From positions 62,001 to 126,000 of the forward strand of contig CAKSEC010000001.1 of NCBI GenBank assembly GCA_934446355.1: a stretch of DNA of 64,000 bases, in the 5' to 3' direction. The stretch's first letter is position 1. The number at the start of each line of letters is the position of its first letter. The translations under genes and the position numbers were made by a program. Source of the stretch: an uncultured Oscillospiraceae bacterium (GTDB lineage Bacteria; Bacillota; Clostridia; Oscillospirales; Ruminococcaceae). The notes under the pieces are model-generated. The model ran no database searches, was not told the DNA's origin, and saw only the letters and a program-made list of their open reading frames with translations. Shown one piece after another: positions 1 to 8,821 of this stretch.

Positions 1-1107
1 GTTGATGGTATCCTTTATTTCAGGGGCACAGTATATCTGACCGTTGATATAGAGGTTTCCTTCCAGCAGGAAGTTGCTCTGATAACTCTCTATATAAAGG
101 TCGCCGTTGACATAAATATTGCCGTGGAAGTTGGTACCGCTTGCGTTTGTTTCGCCCAGAATGAAGTCGCCGAGTACGTAAAGGTCGGTCGGCTGTCCTG
201 ACTTACCGATAGCAAGAGCCTTTTCAGACTTAACGCTGGTAAAGTCGCCGCCAACGATGATACGGCCTCTTTCCTCTGCGTCTACGATCGTTTCACCTGC
301 CTTGACCTTTCCGCCAAGCCAGAACTGATACGGTCTGCAGGATACTGTCATGCTGTTGCCGATAACCCAGTCAGAGGGGTATTCTGTTTGAACAGGACCT
401 GCTGTCGAAATACCATCGAGGTCAAGACTGCCTGCACAGGTCAGCTCACACTCAAGGCTCAGAGCCTGACCGCCGCCCTTCATGTTGGAGATCTTGACAT
501 ACTCCGAGTCGAACTTTATCGGGTACTTTATGGTACTCGAATTGATGATAGTGTCATTCGGAACATAGCCGGTCGCCGTGAACAGCGAGTCTATCTTCGG
601 CGATACTGTGATAGTTTCGTCCTTTGTGCGTACAAAGGTGTGCGTTGTCTCGGATACGCCGTTGTTTTCGATGGTCACTGCGATGTCATAGACATACCAT
701 GTGGTTTCGCCTATTTTCTCGTCGTCAAGTCTTGTGATGCCGATATCATAGCCGTCCATCAGTCCGTCGGTGACGTTGTGCAGGTTATCCTGCGAAGCCT
801 TCACCGTATCTCCTACCTTAAAGGAACTGGTGTTGGTGATTTTGTCCACCAGCTTGGCTGCAGCCTGCTGCGTGGGATTAGCAGAGCCGCTGTTCGCACT
901 GTTGAACATTGCGACCACCGTGTCCGCCAGCGATGTAGATGATACATATGCCTGCTCCTGGTCGAAGGTCGCATACTGCACCTGCCTTGAAGAAAGCACC
1001 GACATATACATTGCCGTGACCAGCACGATCAGGGCGGCCATTGTGCTGACCACCATGAACAGTGCGCTGCCGCACGGTGATATATATTTTCTCAATGCGT
1101 GTTTCAT
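1..1107 (-). CDS. PilX-like type IV pilus assembly protein (3' end off window)
   Basis: The reading frame is open from an ATG at 1105-1107 to the left edge, so the C-terminus is missing. A strong ribosome site (TGGAGGT, 1114-1120) precedes the ATG. The product begins MKHALRKYISPCGSALFMVV and then has a hydrophobic stretch at about residues 13-36, which is the layout of PilX/PilW-type minor pilus proteins that carry one N-terminal membrane helix. The rest is a long, probably extracytoplasmic, beta-rich region. Its last visible part has repeating pieces of the type GDFxxG, GNIYVNGDLYI and GNLYINGQIYC, suggesting a beta-helix or polymer-like fold. It follows the pilO-like gene in the same direction, so a pilus role is inferred from context. 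The family match is moderate because no catalytic motif exists to test it. Confidence 0.6.
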   Translation of the reverse strand, partial: MKHALRKYISPCGSALFMVVSTMAALIVLVTAMYMSVLSSRQVQYATFDQEQAYVSSTSLADTVVAMFNSANSGSANPTQQAAAKLVDKITNTSSFKVGDTVKASQDNLHNVTDGLMDGYDIGITRLDDEKIGETTWYVYDIAVTIENNGVSETTHTFVRTKDETITVSPKIDSLFTATGYVPNDTIINSSTIKYPIKFDSEYVKISNMKGGGQALSLECELTCAGSLDLDGISTAGPVQTEYPSDWVIGNSMTVSCRPYQFWLGGKVKAGETIVDAEERGRIIVGGDFTSVKSEKALAIGKSGQPTDLYVLGDFILGETNASGTNFHGNIYVNGDLYIESYQSNFLLEGNLYINGQIYCAPEIKDTIN

Positions 1108-1145
1108 TTGATTACCTCCAATGCTTCTCACGCAGATCCGCTCCC

Positions 1146-1175
1146 GCACCGCCGGCATTCCCTGCTGGGCGGTGC
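1146..1175 (-). other. intercistronic stem-loop in pil operon
   Basis: GCACCGCC and GGCGGTGC form an 8-bp stem between the pilO-like stop (1238) and the pilX-like start (1107). No T-run follows on the reverse strand, so it is more likely a processing or stability element than a terminator. Confidence 0.5.
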
Positions 1176-1237
1176 AGAAGATAAGTTACCGTTTTATATA
1201 TTGCCGTTTGCCTGAATTATGTTACTCCGGCGCACAA

Positions 1238-2197
1238 TTACAGAGCGTTCTGATCCGCAAGAGTCTGAGTGGGATCCTGCATACGCTCAAGGCTGTAGAA
1301 TGTCAGCTTGCATTCAAGTTCCTTGACATAATCTGCAGGGCTGTACTCCTCTTTTCCTTCCTGCTGGTTGGAGCCGTCAGGCTGTGCTGTGGTTTCAGGA
1401 CCGTTGTTGCTGCCATTCAGGAACTCGTTCTTGGACGGAATGGTCTTATTCAGCTTCTTGTAAAGCTGGCTAGCTGCGTCGTATGCGAGATCATCTTCCT
1501 GACCAGCAATAAGTTCTGCATATTCTGCCTGAACGTCTGTGTATTCCAGTGTAAATTCGCTTGACAGCCTTACTGCCATTCTCATGTCGTTGCCGTTCTG
1601 GTTCTTGATGTAGGAGTTCACCTTGTCTGCAAAAGCGATAAGGCCATCATTATCAAGCGCATAAGCGGTGAAAGTCACATCGATCGAGCCTATCGTCTGC
1701 GTGTTGCTGAGTTCAGCAGCGAGTATCGCAGTCCTGAGAGTCTCCCCGTCAAGAGAATAGTCGTTTGAAGCACCCTGAGCCGCGGTCTTGAGGTCATATG
1801 TTACCTCAGGCTCGGTGAAGAATGTTACTGCAAGGGAAGAAGTCGTGGGTTCGCTTATCTCCATCGTGTCGACAACGACCTTGACGCCGTTTGTTTCGCA
1901 GTAGTCAAGGAATGCCCTTACCTCATTGTCTACCTCATACGGCTGCATTTCCTCAAAGAACATATCTGCGATGTTGCGTCCCTGATTGTATGCTTCGATT
2001 ATCTGTTCGCCGAGGGAATCCTTCTTAGCCGCATTGTCACGGGCTTCCTGAAGTTCTGTCTTTTTGTTGGAAAGATTGGTGTTGCTTGCGCCTATCGCCT
2101 CAAATTTCGGTACTACGAAAAGGAATGCGCCAAGTCCAAGAATTATGATAACAGCGATAACAAGGACCGCTATTCTTTCCTGCTTACTGAGTTTCAT
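1238..2197 (-). CDS. PilO-like type IV pilus inner-membrane alignment protein
   Basis: The 319-residue product has a short positively charged cytoplasmic start (MKLSKQERI), one membrane helix at about residues 9-29, a coiled-coil stretch at about 38-62, and a soluble extracytoplasmic domain. This is the bitopic PilO/GspM plan, in which the protein pairs with PilN to link the PilM ring to the outer parts of the pilus machine. Its ATG overlaps the stop of the pilM-pilN gene by one base (TAATG), so translation is probably coupled. The acidic, low-complexity region at about 262-290 (GSNNGPETTAQPDGSNQQEG) looks like a linker. Sequence identity to known PilO proteins cannot be measured here; position and topology are the main support. 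Confidence 0.65.
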   Translation of the reverse strand: MKLSKQERIAVLVIAVIIILGLGAFLFVVPKFEAIGASNTNLSNKKTELQEARDNAAKKDSLGEQIIEAYNQGRNIADMFFEEMQPYEVDNEVRAFLDYCETNGVKVVVDTMEISEPTTSSLAVTFFTEPEVTYDLKTAAQGASNDYSLDGETLRTAILAAELSNTQTIGSIDVTFTAYALDNDGLIAFADKVNSYIKNQNGNDMRMAVRLSSEFTLEYTDVQAEYAELIAGQEDDLAYDAASQLYKKLNKTIPSKNEFLNGSNNGPETTAQPDGSNQQEGKEEYSPADYVKELECKLTFYSLERMQDPTQTLADQNAL

Positions 2198-3849
2198 TAT
2201 TCAGTTACCTCCTGTGTCTGCTCTGCATCTCCGCCGTTAAGACCGAGTGTAACGTCGATGGAATCAGCGTTCGGTTCGTCAGAACCGGGGCGAACATTCA
2301 TCGAGATTTCAAACGTGAATACTGTGTCATACTTTTCGTTGCCTTCAGTCAGGTCGTAATATACAGAATCGCTTGAGGAATTTGTCTTTTCAAAGCCTGT
2401 GTAGGTCACATTCTGGAAGAACGGGTCGCCAGCCTTCGTCTTTACGTCGTTGATGAGTTTCTCAACATACTGCGACGGGATAGAAGTCGGGTCGCCCATG
2501 CACTTTCCAAGGAACACCGCCGACACCTCATAGTCCGACATGGTGTATTCAGAAAGATCAAGCTTTATGTCCGTTCTATCTCCAACGACGCTGCTGATAG
2601 GCTCCAGCACCTTGTTCAGTATGTAACTGGTGCTCTTGGGCATATAGTTGAACAGCTCGGAAGTAGAGCCTGCGTCGTTTATGTATGTCTGGAAGCCCGA
2701 AAGCATTCCCTCACGAACGCTTACGATATCAAGATCCCGCTTCAGCGTAGGATCATCTATTTGCGTCTGGATCTCAGACACCTGCTTCTTGATGGAGTTA
2801 TTCACCACATCAAGACCGATGGTCAGCGCAGCAACTACTGCAACAGCACCAAGGCAGGAAGCGCCGAGCGCCATCAGGTAGCCGTTCATGCCCTTTGATT
2901 CCTTAGCCGAGGTAGCCTCCAGCAGGTTGATGTGCTCCAGTTCCTTGTTGCGGCGGTAGATAGCGCCGATCGCATTAGCGTACTTTGTGAAGTCTATCTC
3001 AGTCATTGCGATGACTGTAGACGGAGTAGCCAGCACATGAGTGGGTACGTTGAACGATGAAATAGCGTTGGAAAGCTCGATAAAGTTTCCGGTATCGCCG
3101 TAGAACATTATCTCCTTCAGCGGCTTTGCACCCTTACGGCTCTTGATGAACTGGATCATTCGGAACAGGTTGTCATAAACAGCCCTTACCACATAATCCG
3201 ACGCGTTGTCGTAATCGGACGGGTCGATGTTGAAGTAACGGGAGAACACTATTTGATTCTCCTCATACAGGTTCATGTTAAGGAAGCCCTTATCCACCTG
3301 AATGAGCAGCATAGGCATTCTTTCCGACATCTTCGGCGTATTTACGATAAGACGTGTTACCGAGTTGTTCGAGATATTAACGCCCTTCAGCGAAAGACCG
3401 ATGTGCGAGAAAAGCCTTACGTAGCCGTCAACCAGACGCTGCGGGCAGGCGGTCGCGATGATCTTGATAAGCTTGTTCTTCTCCTCGTCCTCAGTTTCAC
3501 CGGCAATGGTGAACGAGATGTTGAACTCTCTTGAAACACCCATGTTCGCCTGTATCATCGCCTCGATAGCGGCGGTGTTTTTCAGGCTCTTGGGCTTGGG
3601 CAGCAGCATTTCCTTATATACAATGGAACTGGAAGTGATGGACACGATAGCGTCCTTTTCTGTGATGCCCTTTGTCTTGATGATATCGTTCAGCTCGGCT
3701 GCGACCATCGGCACATCGGTGATGTAACCGTTGGAAACCATACCGAGGGTCAGTTCACGCATATCAGCGTCCTGCACTCTTATCTTGCTTCCGCTGTGGG
3801 TACCTCTGACCAGCTTGATTTGTCTGTCGGTAATATCGATTGAAAGCAT
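2197..3849 (-). CDS. PilM-PilN fusion, type IV pilus assembly
   Basis: The 550-residue protein starts with an actin-like PilM domain (about 1-300), opening MLSIDITDRQIKLV as in PilM ATP-binding folds. The motif HINLLEA follows at 307-312, which is the PilN N-terminal signature INLLP that normally docks into PilM. A membrane helix is at about 323-345, then a coiled coil and a PilN-like extracytoplasmic domain. In Proteobacteria PilM and PilN are separate proteins joined by exactly this INLLP peptide, so the fusion makes the interaction covalent. The gene lies 36 bases after pilC and overlaps the pilO-like gene by one base. The fusion order is visible in the sequence; the function is by family. 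Confidence 0.8.
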   Translation of the reverse strand: MLSIDITDRQIKLVRGTHSGSKIRVQDADMRELTLGMVSNGYITDVPMVAAELNDIIKTKGITEKDAIVSITSSSIVYKEMLLPKPKSLKNTAAIEAMIQANMGVSREFNISFTIAGETEDEEKNKLIKIIATACPQRLVDGYVRLFSHIGLSLKGVNISNNSVTRLIVNTPKMSERMPMLLIQVDKGFLNMNLYEENQIVFSRYFNIDPSDYDNASDYVVRAVYDNLFRMIQFIKSRKGAKPLKEIMFYGDTGNFIELSNAISSFNVPTHVLATPSTVIAMTEIDFTKYANAIGAIYRRNKELEHINLLEATSAKESKGMNGYLMALGASCLGAVAVVAALTIGLDVVNNSIKKQVSEIQTQIDDPTLKRDLDIVSVREGMLSGFQTYINDAGSTSELFNYMPKSTSYILNKVLEPISSVVGDRTDIKLDLSEYTMSDYEVSAVFLGKCMGDPTSIPSQYVEKLINDVKTKAGDPFFQNVTYTGFEKTNSSSDSVYYDLTEGNEKYDTVFTFEISMNVRPGSDEPNADSIDVTLGLNGGDAEQTQEVTE

Positions 3850-3885
3850 ATTTTCACCTCATAAATTAAGTATAAGTTATTCAGC

Positions 3886-5079
3886 TTAGCTGATATCTGT
3901 CATTCCGCCGTAGAGCATCGGGAATATAGCCGCAAGCACAAGTCCGATGGCAACGCCCATGATGATGATCATGACAGGCTCAAGCATTCCGACCAGCTTT
4001 GTTACAGCCGTGTCGCCCTCTTCCTCGTAGTAATCAGCAGCCTTTGCCAGAATGGTGTCCAGCGTACCGGATTCCTCTCCGACATATATAATCGAGGTGA
4101 ACATACCCTCAAATATTTCAGTTTTTTCTACCGCCTTGGACATACTCTCACCGAGTTTGATGTTATCAATAACTTCCTCGAAACGCTTGTTTACATAAGA
4201 GTTACCCAGCACCGAAACAGATTTCTCGATACAGTCTACCATCTGCAGACCGGCAGCGTAAAGGTTGGACATATTTCTTGCGAAACGGCCCGTATAGATG
4301 GTGGAAATAAGCTTTCCGACCTTGGGTATCTTCAGCACCAATTCGTCCATCTTCAGCTTGACGGCAGGCGTTTTTCTGCCTATCCAGAAAAGCGCAACGA
4401 TAACTGCGATAACGATTATGTACACATACCAGTAGTTGATAAGCGAATCTGAAAAGGCGAGCATACCTCTTGACAGCGGCGTCATATCTTCCTCGTCCAT
4501 CATGTTTGCGAACGTAGGAAGTATCGCCGTGAACATCAGGATAACTACCGCCAGAGCGAGCACGAGCAGAATGATAGGATATACCATTGCGCTCTTTACC
4601 TTGTTGTTGGTCTTGTTTGCGTTTGCGAAGTGGTCTGATACTCTTACAAGTATCTGGTCGAGCGTACCGGAGGATTCACCGGCAGCGACCATGCTGACAA
4701 ACAGGTCAGGGAATACGCCGGGCTTTGTTTCAAGCACCTCTGAGAAAGACTTACCTTTCTGCACTTCCTCATAGATATCCAGCAGCACCCTTTTTGCGCG
4801 CTTGTTTTCCTGCTGCTCCTGAAGAATGTAGAGAGCTCTGACGAGCGAAAGACCTGCCGAGGTCATTGAAGCCAGCTGACGGCTTATGAACGATACCTCT
4901 TTCGTCTTGAACCTATACTTTACGTCGACCGCGTCTTTTGCGCCAAGGTCACGGTAGCTTGTAAGATACAGGTTTCGTTCCTTCAGCTTCTGCTGAAGGT
5001 CCTGATAATCCTCTGCCGCCTCTTGTCCACGGACATTTTTGCCGTTTATATCGGTAGCTTGGTAAGAGAATTTTTTCAC
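3886..5079 (-). CDS. pilC: Type IV pilus inner-membrane platform protein PilC (GspF family)
   Basis: PilC is the polytopic membrane protein on which the assembly ATPase acts to add or remove pilins. The 397-residue product has the usual length and two GspF repeats. Each repeat carries the family pattern around FISRQLASMTSAGLSLVRAL (about 63-82) and FARNMSNLYAAGLQMVDCIE (about 265-284), followed by GESSGTLD and GEESGTLD. Membrane segments are near residues 165-190, 215-232 and at the C-terminus (about 370-390). The start is a GTG at 5077-5079, chosen because GGAGGTTATCCG (5081-5091) is correctly spaced. It is the first gene of the operon. The ATPase, prepilins and prepilin peptidase are not in this window and may lie to the left. 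Confidence 0.92.
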   Translation of the reverse strand: MKKFSYQATDINGKNVRGQEAAEDYQDLQQKLKERNLYLTSYRDLGAKDAVDVKYRFKTKEVSFISRQLASMTSAGLSLVRALYILQEQQENKRAKRVLLDIYEEVQKGKSFSEVLETKPGVFPDLFVSMVAAGESSGTLDQILVRVSDHFANANKTNNKVKSAMVYPIILLVLALAVVILMFTAILPTFANMMDEEDMTPLSRGMLAFSDSLINYWYVYIIVIAVIVALFWIGRKTPAVKLKMDELVLKIPKVGKLISTIYTGRFARNMSNLYAAGLQMVDCIEKSVSVLGNSYVNKRFEEVIDNIKLGESMSKAVEKTEIFEGMFTSIIYVGEESGTLDTILAKAADYYEEEGDTAVTKLVGMLEPVMIIIMGVAIGLVLAAIFPMLYGGMTDIS

Positions 5080-5173
5080 CGGATAACCTCCAATCCCCCT
5101 GCAGCCGGATCACGGCCGCACGTTTTTGCGGACAAAGGGCACACTCCGCCCTATACTCCACTATAGTATATAA

Positions 5174-5202
5174 ATTATACCATATTTTTTCGGGCATTTC
5201 AA
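5174..5202 (-). promoter_or_regulatory. sigma-A promoter of the pil operon
   Basis: On the reverse strand TTGAAA (5197-5202), a 17-bp spacer and a perfect TATAAT (5174-5179) lie about 95 bases upstream of pilC. Confidence 0.75.
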
Positions 5203-5354
5203 GCGTTCGCCGACCCGTTTTCCGGATTTTGACCCGAAAACGCTGATTTTTCATGTAGAAATTCAAAAGCCCTTTATGTGCATTTTGACCAAATTGAACG
5301 ATAAATATAAAAATATTTTACACATCTCACAAGATGGCGCACCGATCAGGTGTC

Positions 5355-5384
5355 ACAAAAAAGGGGCTGATAAACAGCCCCCTT
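5355..5384 (-). terminator. hpf terminator
   Basis: On the reverse strand GGGGCTG-TTTAT-CAGCCCC is followed by TTTTTT. It lies about 70 bases after the hpf stop codon. The stem is shared with several other terminators in the window. Confidence 0.85.
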
Positions 5385-5451
5385 TGATTCCGTACCGCCC
5401 AAAGCTCAGGCGCAAAGCCCGCAGTCTTTCCGGCAATACTATTTTAATGTA

Positions 5452-5970
5452 TTATTCCTCAGGAACAAGCACTGCATAGTTGCCTTCGTCACGCTTGTAA
5501 ACTACATTCACCTTTCCCGAATCAGCATTCTTGAACATGAAGAACGTATGATCCAGCAGGTTCATCTGCAGTATAGCCTCGTCAACGGACATCGGGCGAA
5601 GCTTGAACTTCTTCTCACGAATGACCTCGTACTCCTGTTCCTCCGGCTCGGGAGCAAGACCCTCGAACGCACCGGTGCGCAGGCTCTTTTCGACCTTGGT
5701 TTTCTGCTTTCTTATCTGGCGGATAACTCTGTCCACCGTCACATCAAGTGCGTCGTTCTTGTCCTTTGCGGACTGCTCAGCACGGTAGATAATGCCGTTA
5801 TATTTTACCGTAAGCTCCAGTATGATAAGTTCCCTGCGCTCCTCAAGAGTGATCTTTGCCTCTGCTTCCTCAGGGAAGAAGCGGTCAAGCTTTGCGCTGA
5901 GCTTCTGTGTTGCGTAGTCTGTGAAGGACTGGTTGATAGTGAGCTTCTTTGCGGTGATAGTTACTTTCAT
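5452..5970 (-). CDS. hpf: Ribosome hibernation-promoting factor, long form
   Basis: Long HPF binds the 30S decoding site and joins two 70S ribosomes into inactive 100S dimers under starvation. The 172-residue product has the N-terminal RaiA/YfiA fold (about 1-100, starting MKVTITAKKLTINQSF) and the C-terminal dimerisation domain (about 115-170) with FKLRPMSVDEAILQMNLL and the closing HTFFMFKNADSGKVNVVYKR. This two-domain length is typical of Firmicutes. The ATG at 5968-5970 follows AAAGGAATG. It has its own promoter and terminator, so it is monocistronic. Confidence 0.95.
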   Translation of the reverse strand: MKVTITAKKLTINQSFTDYATQKLSAKLDRFFPEEAEAKITLEERRELIILELTVKYNGIIYRAEQSAKDKNDALDVTVDRVIRQIRKQKTKVEKSLRTGAFEGLAPEPEEQEYEVIREKKFKLRPMSVDEAILQMNLLDHTFFMFKNADSGKVNVVYKRDEGNYAVLVPEE

Positions 5971-6025
5971 TCAAATCATTCCTTTCGGGATTTTGTCAGC
6001 CAGATATATTGATCTGTCTGTGAAT

Positions 6026-6054
6026 ATTGTAACATATTTATAGCAAATATACAA
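6026..6054 (-). promoter_or_regulatory. hpf promoter
   Basis: On the reverse strand TTGTAT (6049-6054), a 17-bp spacer and TACAAT (6026-6031), about 55 bases upstream of the hpf ATG. Confidence 0.6.
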
Positions 6055-6146
6055 GTACATTTCGGAAATTTCAGCTTTTTTACACATTTTGCACAAATAT
6101 TTATGTAAACATTGACGAAACAGCCCTCACGATTCGACAAGCCCTA

Positions 6147-7010
6147 TCATCTGATAAACGGCTCGTTTTTCTCCTCAGAAAGCAGTATACCGTACTTTTC
6201 AGGTCTGCGGTAGGCGTTGCCGTGCACCTCACGGCTGCGGTAATCACGCAGTTCCTCTATCGGGATATCCGCAATGTATATCCCCTCACGCTCGCCTGCC
6301 TCCAGCACAAGAGTGTCACGCGAGCAGCAGTCACCCGGCCGGTATACGATCCCGTCGAAAACAGTGGAATGCCCGTTGCAGTCCGGCTTGTCATGCGGGT
6401 AGTTCGCCGTAGCTATCGCCACCATATTTTCGTAAGCACGCCCACGCAGCTGTGAAATGCGGTTTATCTCCATCGGGCAGGCGTTAGGCACAAGAATTAT
6501 CTCTGCGCCTTTCAGCATAAGTATCCGTGCGCTTTCCGGAAATTCACGGTCAAAGCATATCATCGCCCCGACCTTGACGCTGCCCGCAGCCGTGTCAAGC
6601 TGCGCCGTGAAGAAATCATCACCGGCGGTCAGCCTGCACTCATCTCCGAAAGCGCAGGTGTGCACCTTTGCATAGTCGAACAGCCTGCGGCCGGTTCGGT
6701 CGAAAAGCGTCACCGTGTTGCGGGGCAGCGGCTCGAAGCTTTCCAGATACGTCACCGCAACAGCTATCCCCAGCCGCTTCGCCGTTTCTCCGAATGCGTT
6801 GACGAACTCTCCGTCATGCGGCACGGCAAGCGCTTTCAGTTCCGCCGTATCCTCCGGAATGCAGTAGCCGCTGCTCCACATCTCAGGGAAAAGCGCTATA
6901 TCCGCGCCCATTGCCGCAGCCCTTTCGCAGGCTGCTATACCTATCTGCAGGTTCTCCTGCGTGCTTTTGCCCGGCATTATCTGCAGTAACGCGACCTTTA
7001 TCCCGCTCAT
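6147..7010 (-). CDS. Carbon-nitrogen hydrolase (nitrilase superfamily amidase)
   Basis: The 287-residue protein is a soluble amidase of the nitrilase superfamily, which hydrolyses C-N bonds through a Glu-Lys-Cys triad. All three residues are visible: E43 in LFPEMW, K115 in YAKVH, and C152 in GAMICFDREFPE. The structural glutamate motif (FGDE, 121-124) is also present. The substrate is not clear; relatives include N-carbamoylputrescine amidase and omega-amidase. The ATG at 7008-7010 comes 11 bases after the trxA stop, and its ribosome site (GAGAGGAGAG) overlaps the end of trxA, so the two are co-transcribed. Confidence 0.88.
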   Translation of the reverse strand: MSGIKVALLQIMPGKSTQENLQIGIAACERAAAMGADIALFPEMWSSGYCIPEDTAELKALAVPHDGEFVNAFGETAKRLGIAVAVTYLESFEPLPRNTVTLFDRTGRRLFDYAKVHTCAFGDECRLTAGDDFFTAQLDTAAGSVKVGAMICFDREFPESARILMLKGAEIILVPNACPMEINRISQLRGRAYENMVAIATANYPHDKPDCNGHSTVFDGIVYRPGDCCSRDTLVLEAGEREGIYIADIPIEELRDYRSREVHGNAYRRPEKYGILLSEEKNEPFIR

Positions 7011-7021
7011 TCTCTCTCCTC

Positions 7022-7327
7022 TCAGAACTGCTCAAGTATCTGCTCTTTCTTGTGAAGCCCTACCAACACCTCTTTCGTGATGCCGTCCTTTATCACGACC
7101 AGCGTCGGTATGCTCTCCACGCCGAATGCAGCGGCAAGCTGTGGCTGCTCGTCTACGTTCACCTTTCCCACCTTTATTTCAGGGTGTTCCTCGGCAAGTT
7201 CGTCCACTATCGGGGACTGCATCATGCAGGGTGCGCACCATGAAGCCCAGAAGTCGAGCAGAACCGGTCTGTCGCTTTCCACTACCTCAGTCTTGAAATT
7301 GTCCTTTGTTATAGTTAATACAGCCAT
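7022..7327 (-). CDS. trxA: Thioredoxin
   Basis: A 101-residue thioredoxin that reduces protein disulfides in the cytoplasm. The active site WCAPC has cysteines at positions 31 and 34, slightly different from the standard WCGPC, and the cis-proline motif SIPTLVV follows. The frame extends 18 codons further upstream, but the ATG at 7325-7327 was chosen because GGAGGATTATT directly precedes it and MAVLTITKDNF is the normal thioredoxin start. It is the promoter-proximal gene of a pair with the nitrilase-family amidase. Confidence 0.95.
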   Translation of the reverse strand: MAVLTITKDNFKTEVVESDRPVLLDFWASWCAPCMMQSPIVDELAEEHPEIKVGKVNVDEQPQLAAAFGVESIPTLVVIKDGITKEVLVGLHKKEQILEQF

Positions 7328-7383
7328 AATAATCCTCCGTTCAGGCATTTCACTTTTTATACGGAGCATAAGCTCCTGCAATA

Positions 7384-7412
7384 ATTATACATCAGGGTGC
7401 GAGATTTGTCCA
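7384..7412 (-). promoter_or_regulatory. trxA promoter
   Basis: On the reverse strand TGGACA (7407-7412), a 17-bp spacer and a perfect TATAAT (7384-7389). Confidence 0.7.
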
Positions 7413-7551
7413 GTATAAATATTGTGCCATCGCACCGACCCAGATATGCAGTTTTATATCTGATTTTGCACAGTTTTGCTGCGGATATTATTTCATTTTT
7501 GTGAAAATAGCACTATTCTCCGCAGGAATTTGTCGGAATTTGAAAAAACGC

Positions 7552-7581
7552 TTGACTATATCGGGCGATTTGTAGTAGAAT
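7552..7581 (+). promoter_or_regulatory. pfkA promoter
   Basis: TTGACT (7552-7557), an 18-bp spacer and TAGAAT (7576-7581). A TATAAT overlaps at 7581-7586 but would need a 23-bp spacer. The divergent trxA promoter lies 140 bp away; nothing else is visible between them. Confidence 0.6.
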
Positions 7582-7645
7582 ATAATCGTATAGGGTTGAG
7601 TAACATAACTCGAAAGCAATCAAAGATGAAACGGAGAGAATAACT

Positions 7646-8608
7646 ATGCAGAAAACAATTGGCGTACTTACAAGCGGCGGCGACGCTCCCGGCATGAATG
7701 CCGCAGTTCGTGCGGTGACAAGAGCTGCTATCAAAAAGGGCTTCAAGGTGGTAGGCATTCGCAGAGGTTACAACGGCCTGCTCAACAACGACATGATCGA
7801 ACTTACCGCAAGAGATGTTTCCGATATAATCCAGAGAGGCGGCACAGAGATCTTCACCGCCCGCTGCAAGGAGTTCAAGGAATGGGAATACGTCCTCAAG
7901 GCTAAGGACATCTGCGAAAAGGACAACTTCGCAGGCATCGTTGTTATCGGCGGCGACGGCTCATTCAGGGGCGCAGCTGACCTTTCCAAGGCTGGCATTC
8001 CCTGCGTTGGTCTGCCCGGCACTATCGACAACGATATTCAGTGCTCTGAGTACACCATCGGCTATGACACTGCAATGAACACCGTTATGGAACTTGTTGA
8101 CAAGCTGCGTGACACCTCCCACTCCCACGAGCGCTGCGCTGTTGTTGAGGTAATGGGCAGAAATGCAGGTCACATTGCGCTTAATACAGGCGTTGCCTGC
8201 GGTGCAACAGCTATCCTCGTTCCTGAGATACCCTACAGCATGGACGAAATTATCGCAAAGATAAAGAAGGGCCGTGAAACAGGCAAGGAACAGTTCATCA
8301 TCATCGTTGCAGAGGGCGTCGGCGGCACTGAGGAGATCGCAAAGAAGATAAACGAAGCGACCGGTATCGAGTCCAGAGCAACTATCCTCGGCCATGTTCA
8401 GAGAGGCGGTAGCCCCACAGTACGTGACAGAGTCGTTGCAAGCGAGATGGGCTACTACGCTGTCGAGCTGCTCGAAAAGGGCATTGGCAACAGAGTTGTC
8501 GGCATGAGGGACGGCAAGATCTATGATGTGGATATTCAGGAAGCGCTCAGCATGAAGAAGCCGTTTGACGAAAGACTTTACAAGATAGCAAACGACATCA
8601 GTTTCTGA
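7646..8608 (+). CDS. pfkA: ATP-dependent 6-phosphofructokinase
   Basis: PfkA phosphorylates fructose 6-phosphate to fructose 1,6-bisphosphate, the committed step of glycolysis. The product is 320 residues, the standard bacterial length. The ATP site GGDGS is at 102-106; the glycine in the fourth position points to ATP rather than pyrophosphate as donor. The catalytic motif GTIDND is at 125-130 and the substrate-binding MGRNAGHIAL motif follows. A GGAGAG ribosome site precedes the ATG. Downstream, folT and proC lie on the same strand, but the THF riboswitch with a terminator-like hairpin separates them. Confidence 0.97.
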   Translation: MQKTIGVLTSGGDAPGMNAAVRAVTRAAIKKGFKVVGIRRGYNGLLNNDMIELTARDVSDIIQRGGTEIFTARCKEFKEWEYVLKAKDICEKDNFAGIVVIGGDGSFRGAADLSKAGIPCVGLPGTIDNDIQCSEYTIGYDTAMNTVMELVDKLRDTSHSHERCAVVEVMGRNAGHIALNTGVACGATAILVPEIPYSMDEIIAKIKKGRETGKEQFIIIVAEGVGGTEEIAKKINEATGIESRATILGHVQRGGSPTVRDRVVASEMGYYAVELLEKGIGNRVVGMRDGKIYDVDIQEALSMKKPFDERLYKIANDISF

Positions 8609-8654
8609 TAATACCACATATCACCCCGCAGGGCGGGAACAAATAAACTACAAC

Positions 8655-8751
8655 ACAGAGTAGAGGAACGTGCGTTAAGTGCCATGCGGACGGAGAGTTG
8701 CCGCACGGACGAAAGGCGAAAGCCTGCGGTACGTTCTTCGCATCTCGCTGT
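8655..8751 (+). ncRNA. Tetrahydrofolate (THF-I) riboswitch
   Basis: The leader of folT contains the conserved blocks of the THF riboswitch in order: AGAGTAG, GCGTTAAGTG, GGACGGAG..TTGCC, ACGAAAGGC, GCGGT and CGCATCTC, closed by a P1 helix pairing ACAG with CTGT. The class binds reduced folates and usually represses folate transport or synthesis. A folate-transporter-like gene starts 70 bases later, which agrees with this. Confidence 0.88.
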
Positions 8752-8760
8752 ACATAAATC

Positions 8761-8793
8761 GAATAAAAGGCCATGAGGCTTTATTCTGTTTGT
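8761..8793 (+). terminator. Expression-platform hairpin of the THF riboswitch
   Basis: GAATAAA..GGCC and GGC TTTATTC form a hairpin followed by the weak T-tract TGTTTGT, between the aptamer and the folT ribosome site. It probably acts as a ligand-dependent terminator. Confidence 0.55.
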
Positions 8794-8821
8794 ATATGGC
8801 GAAGTTACGGAGGATAAAGTC

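Noticed and set aside
4949..5266. 105-residue open frame over the pilC start
   Set aside because: It overlaps the pil promoter and the pilC N-terminus in another frame.
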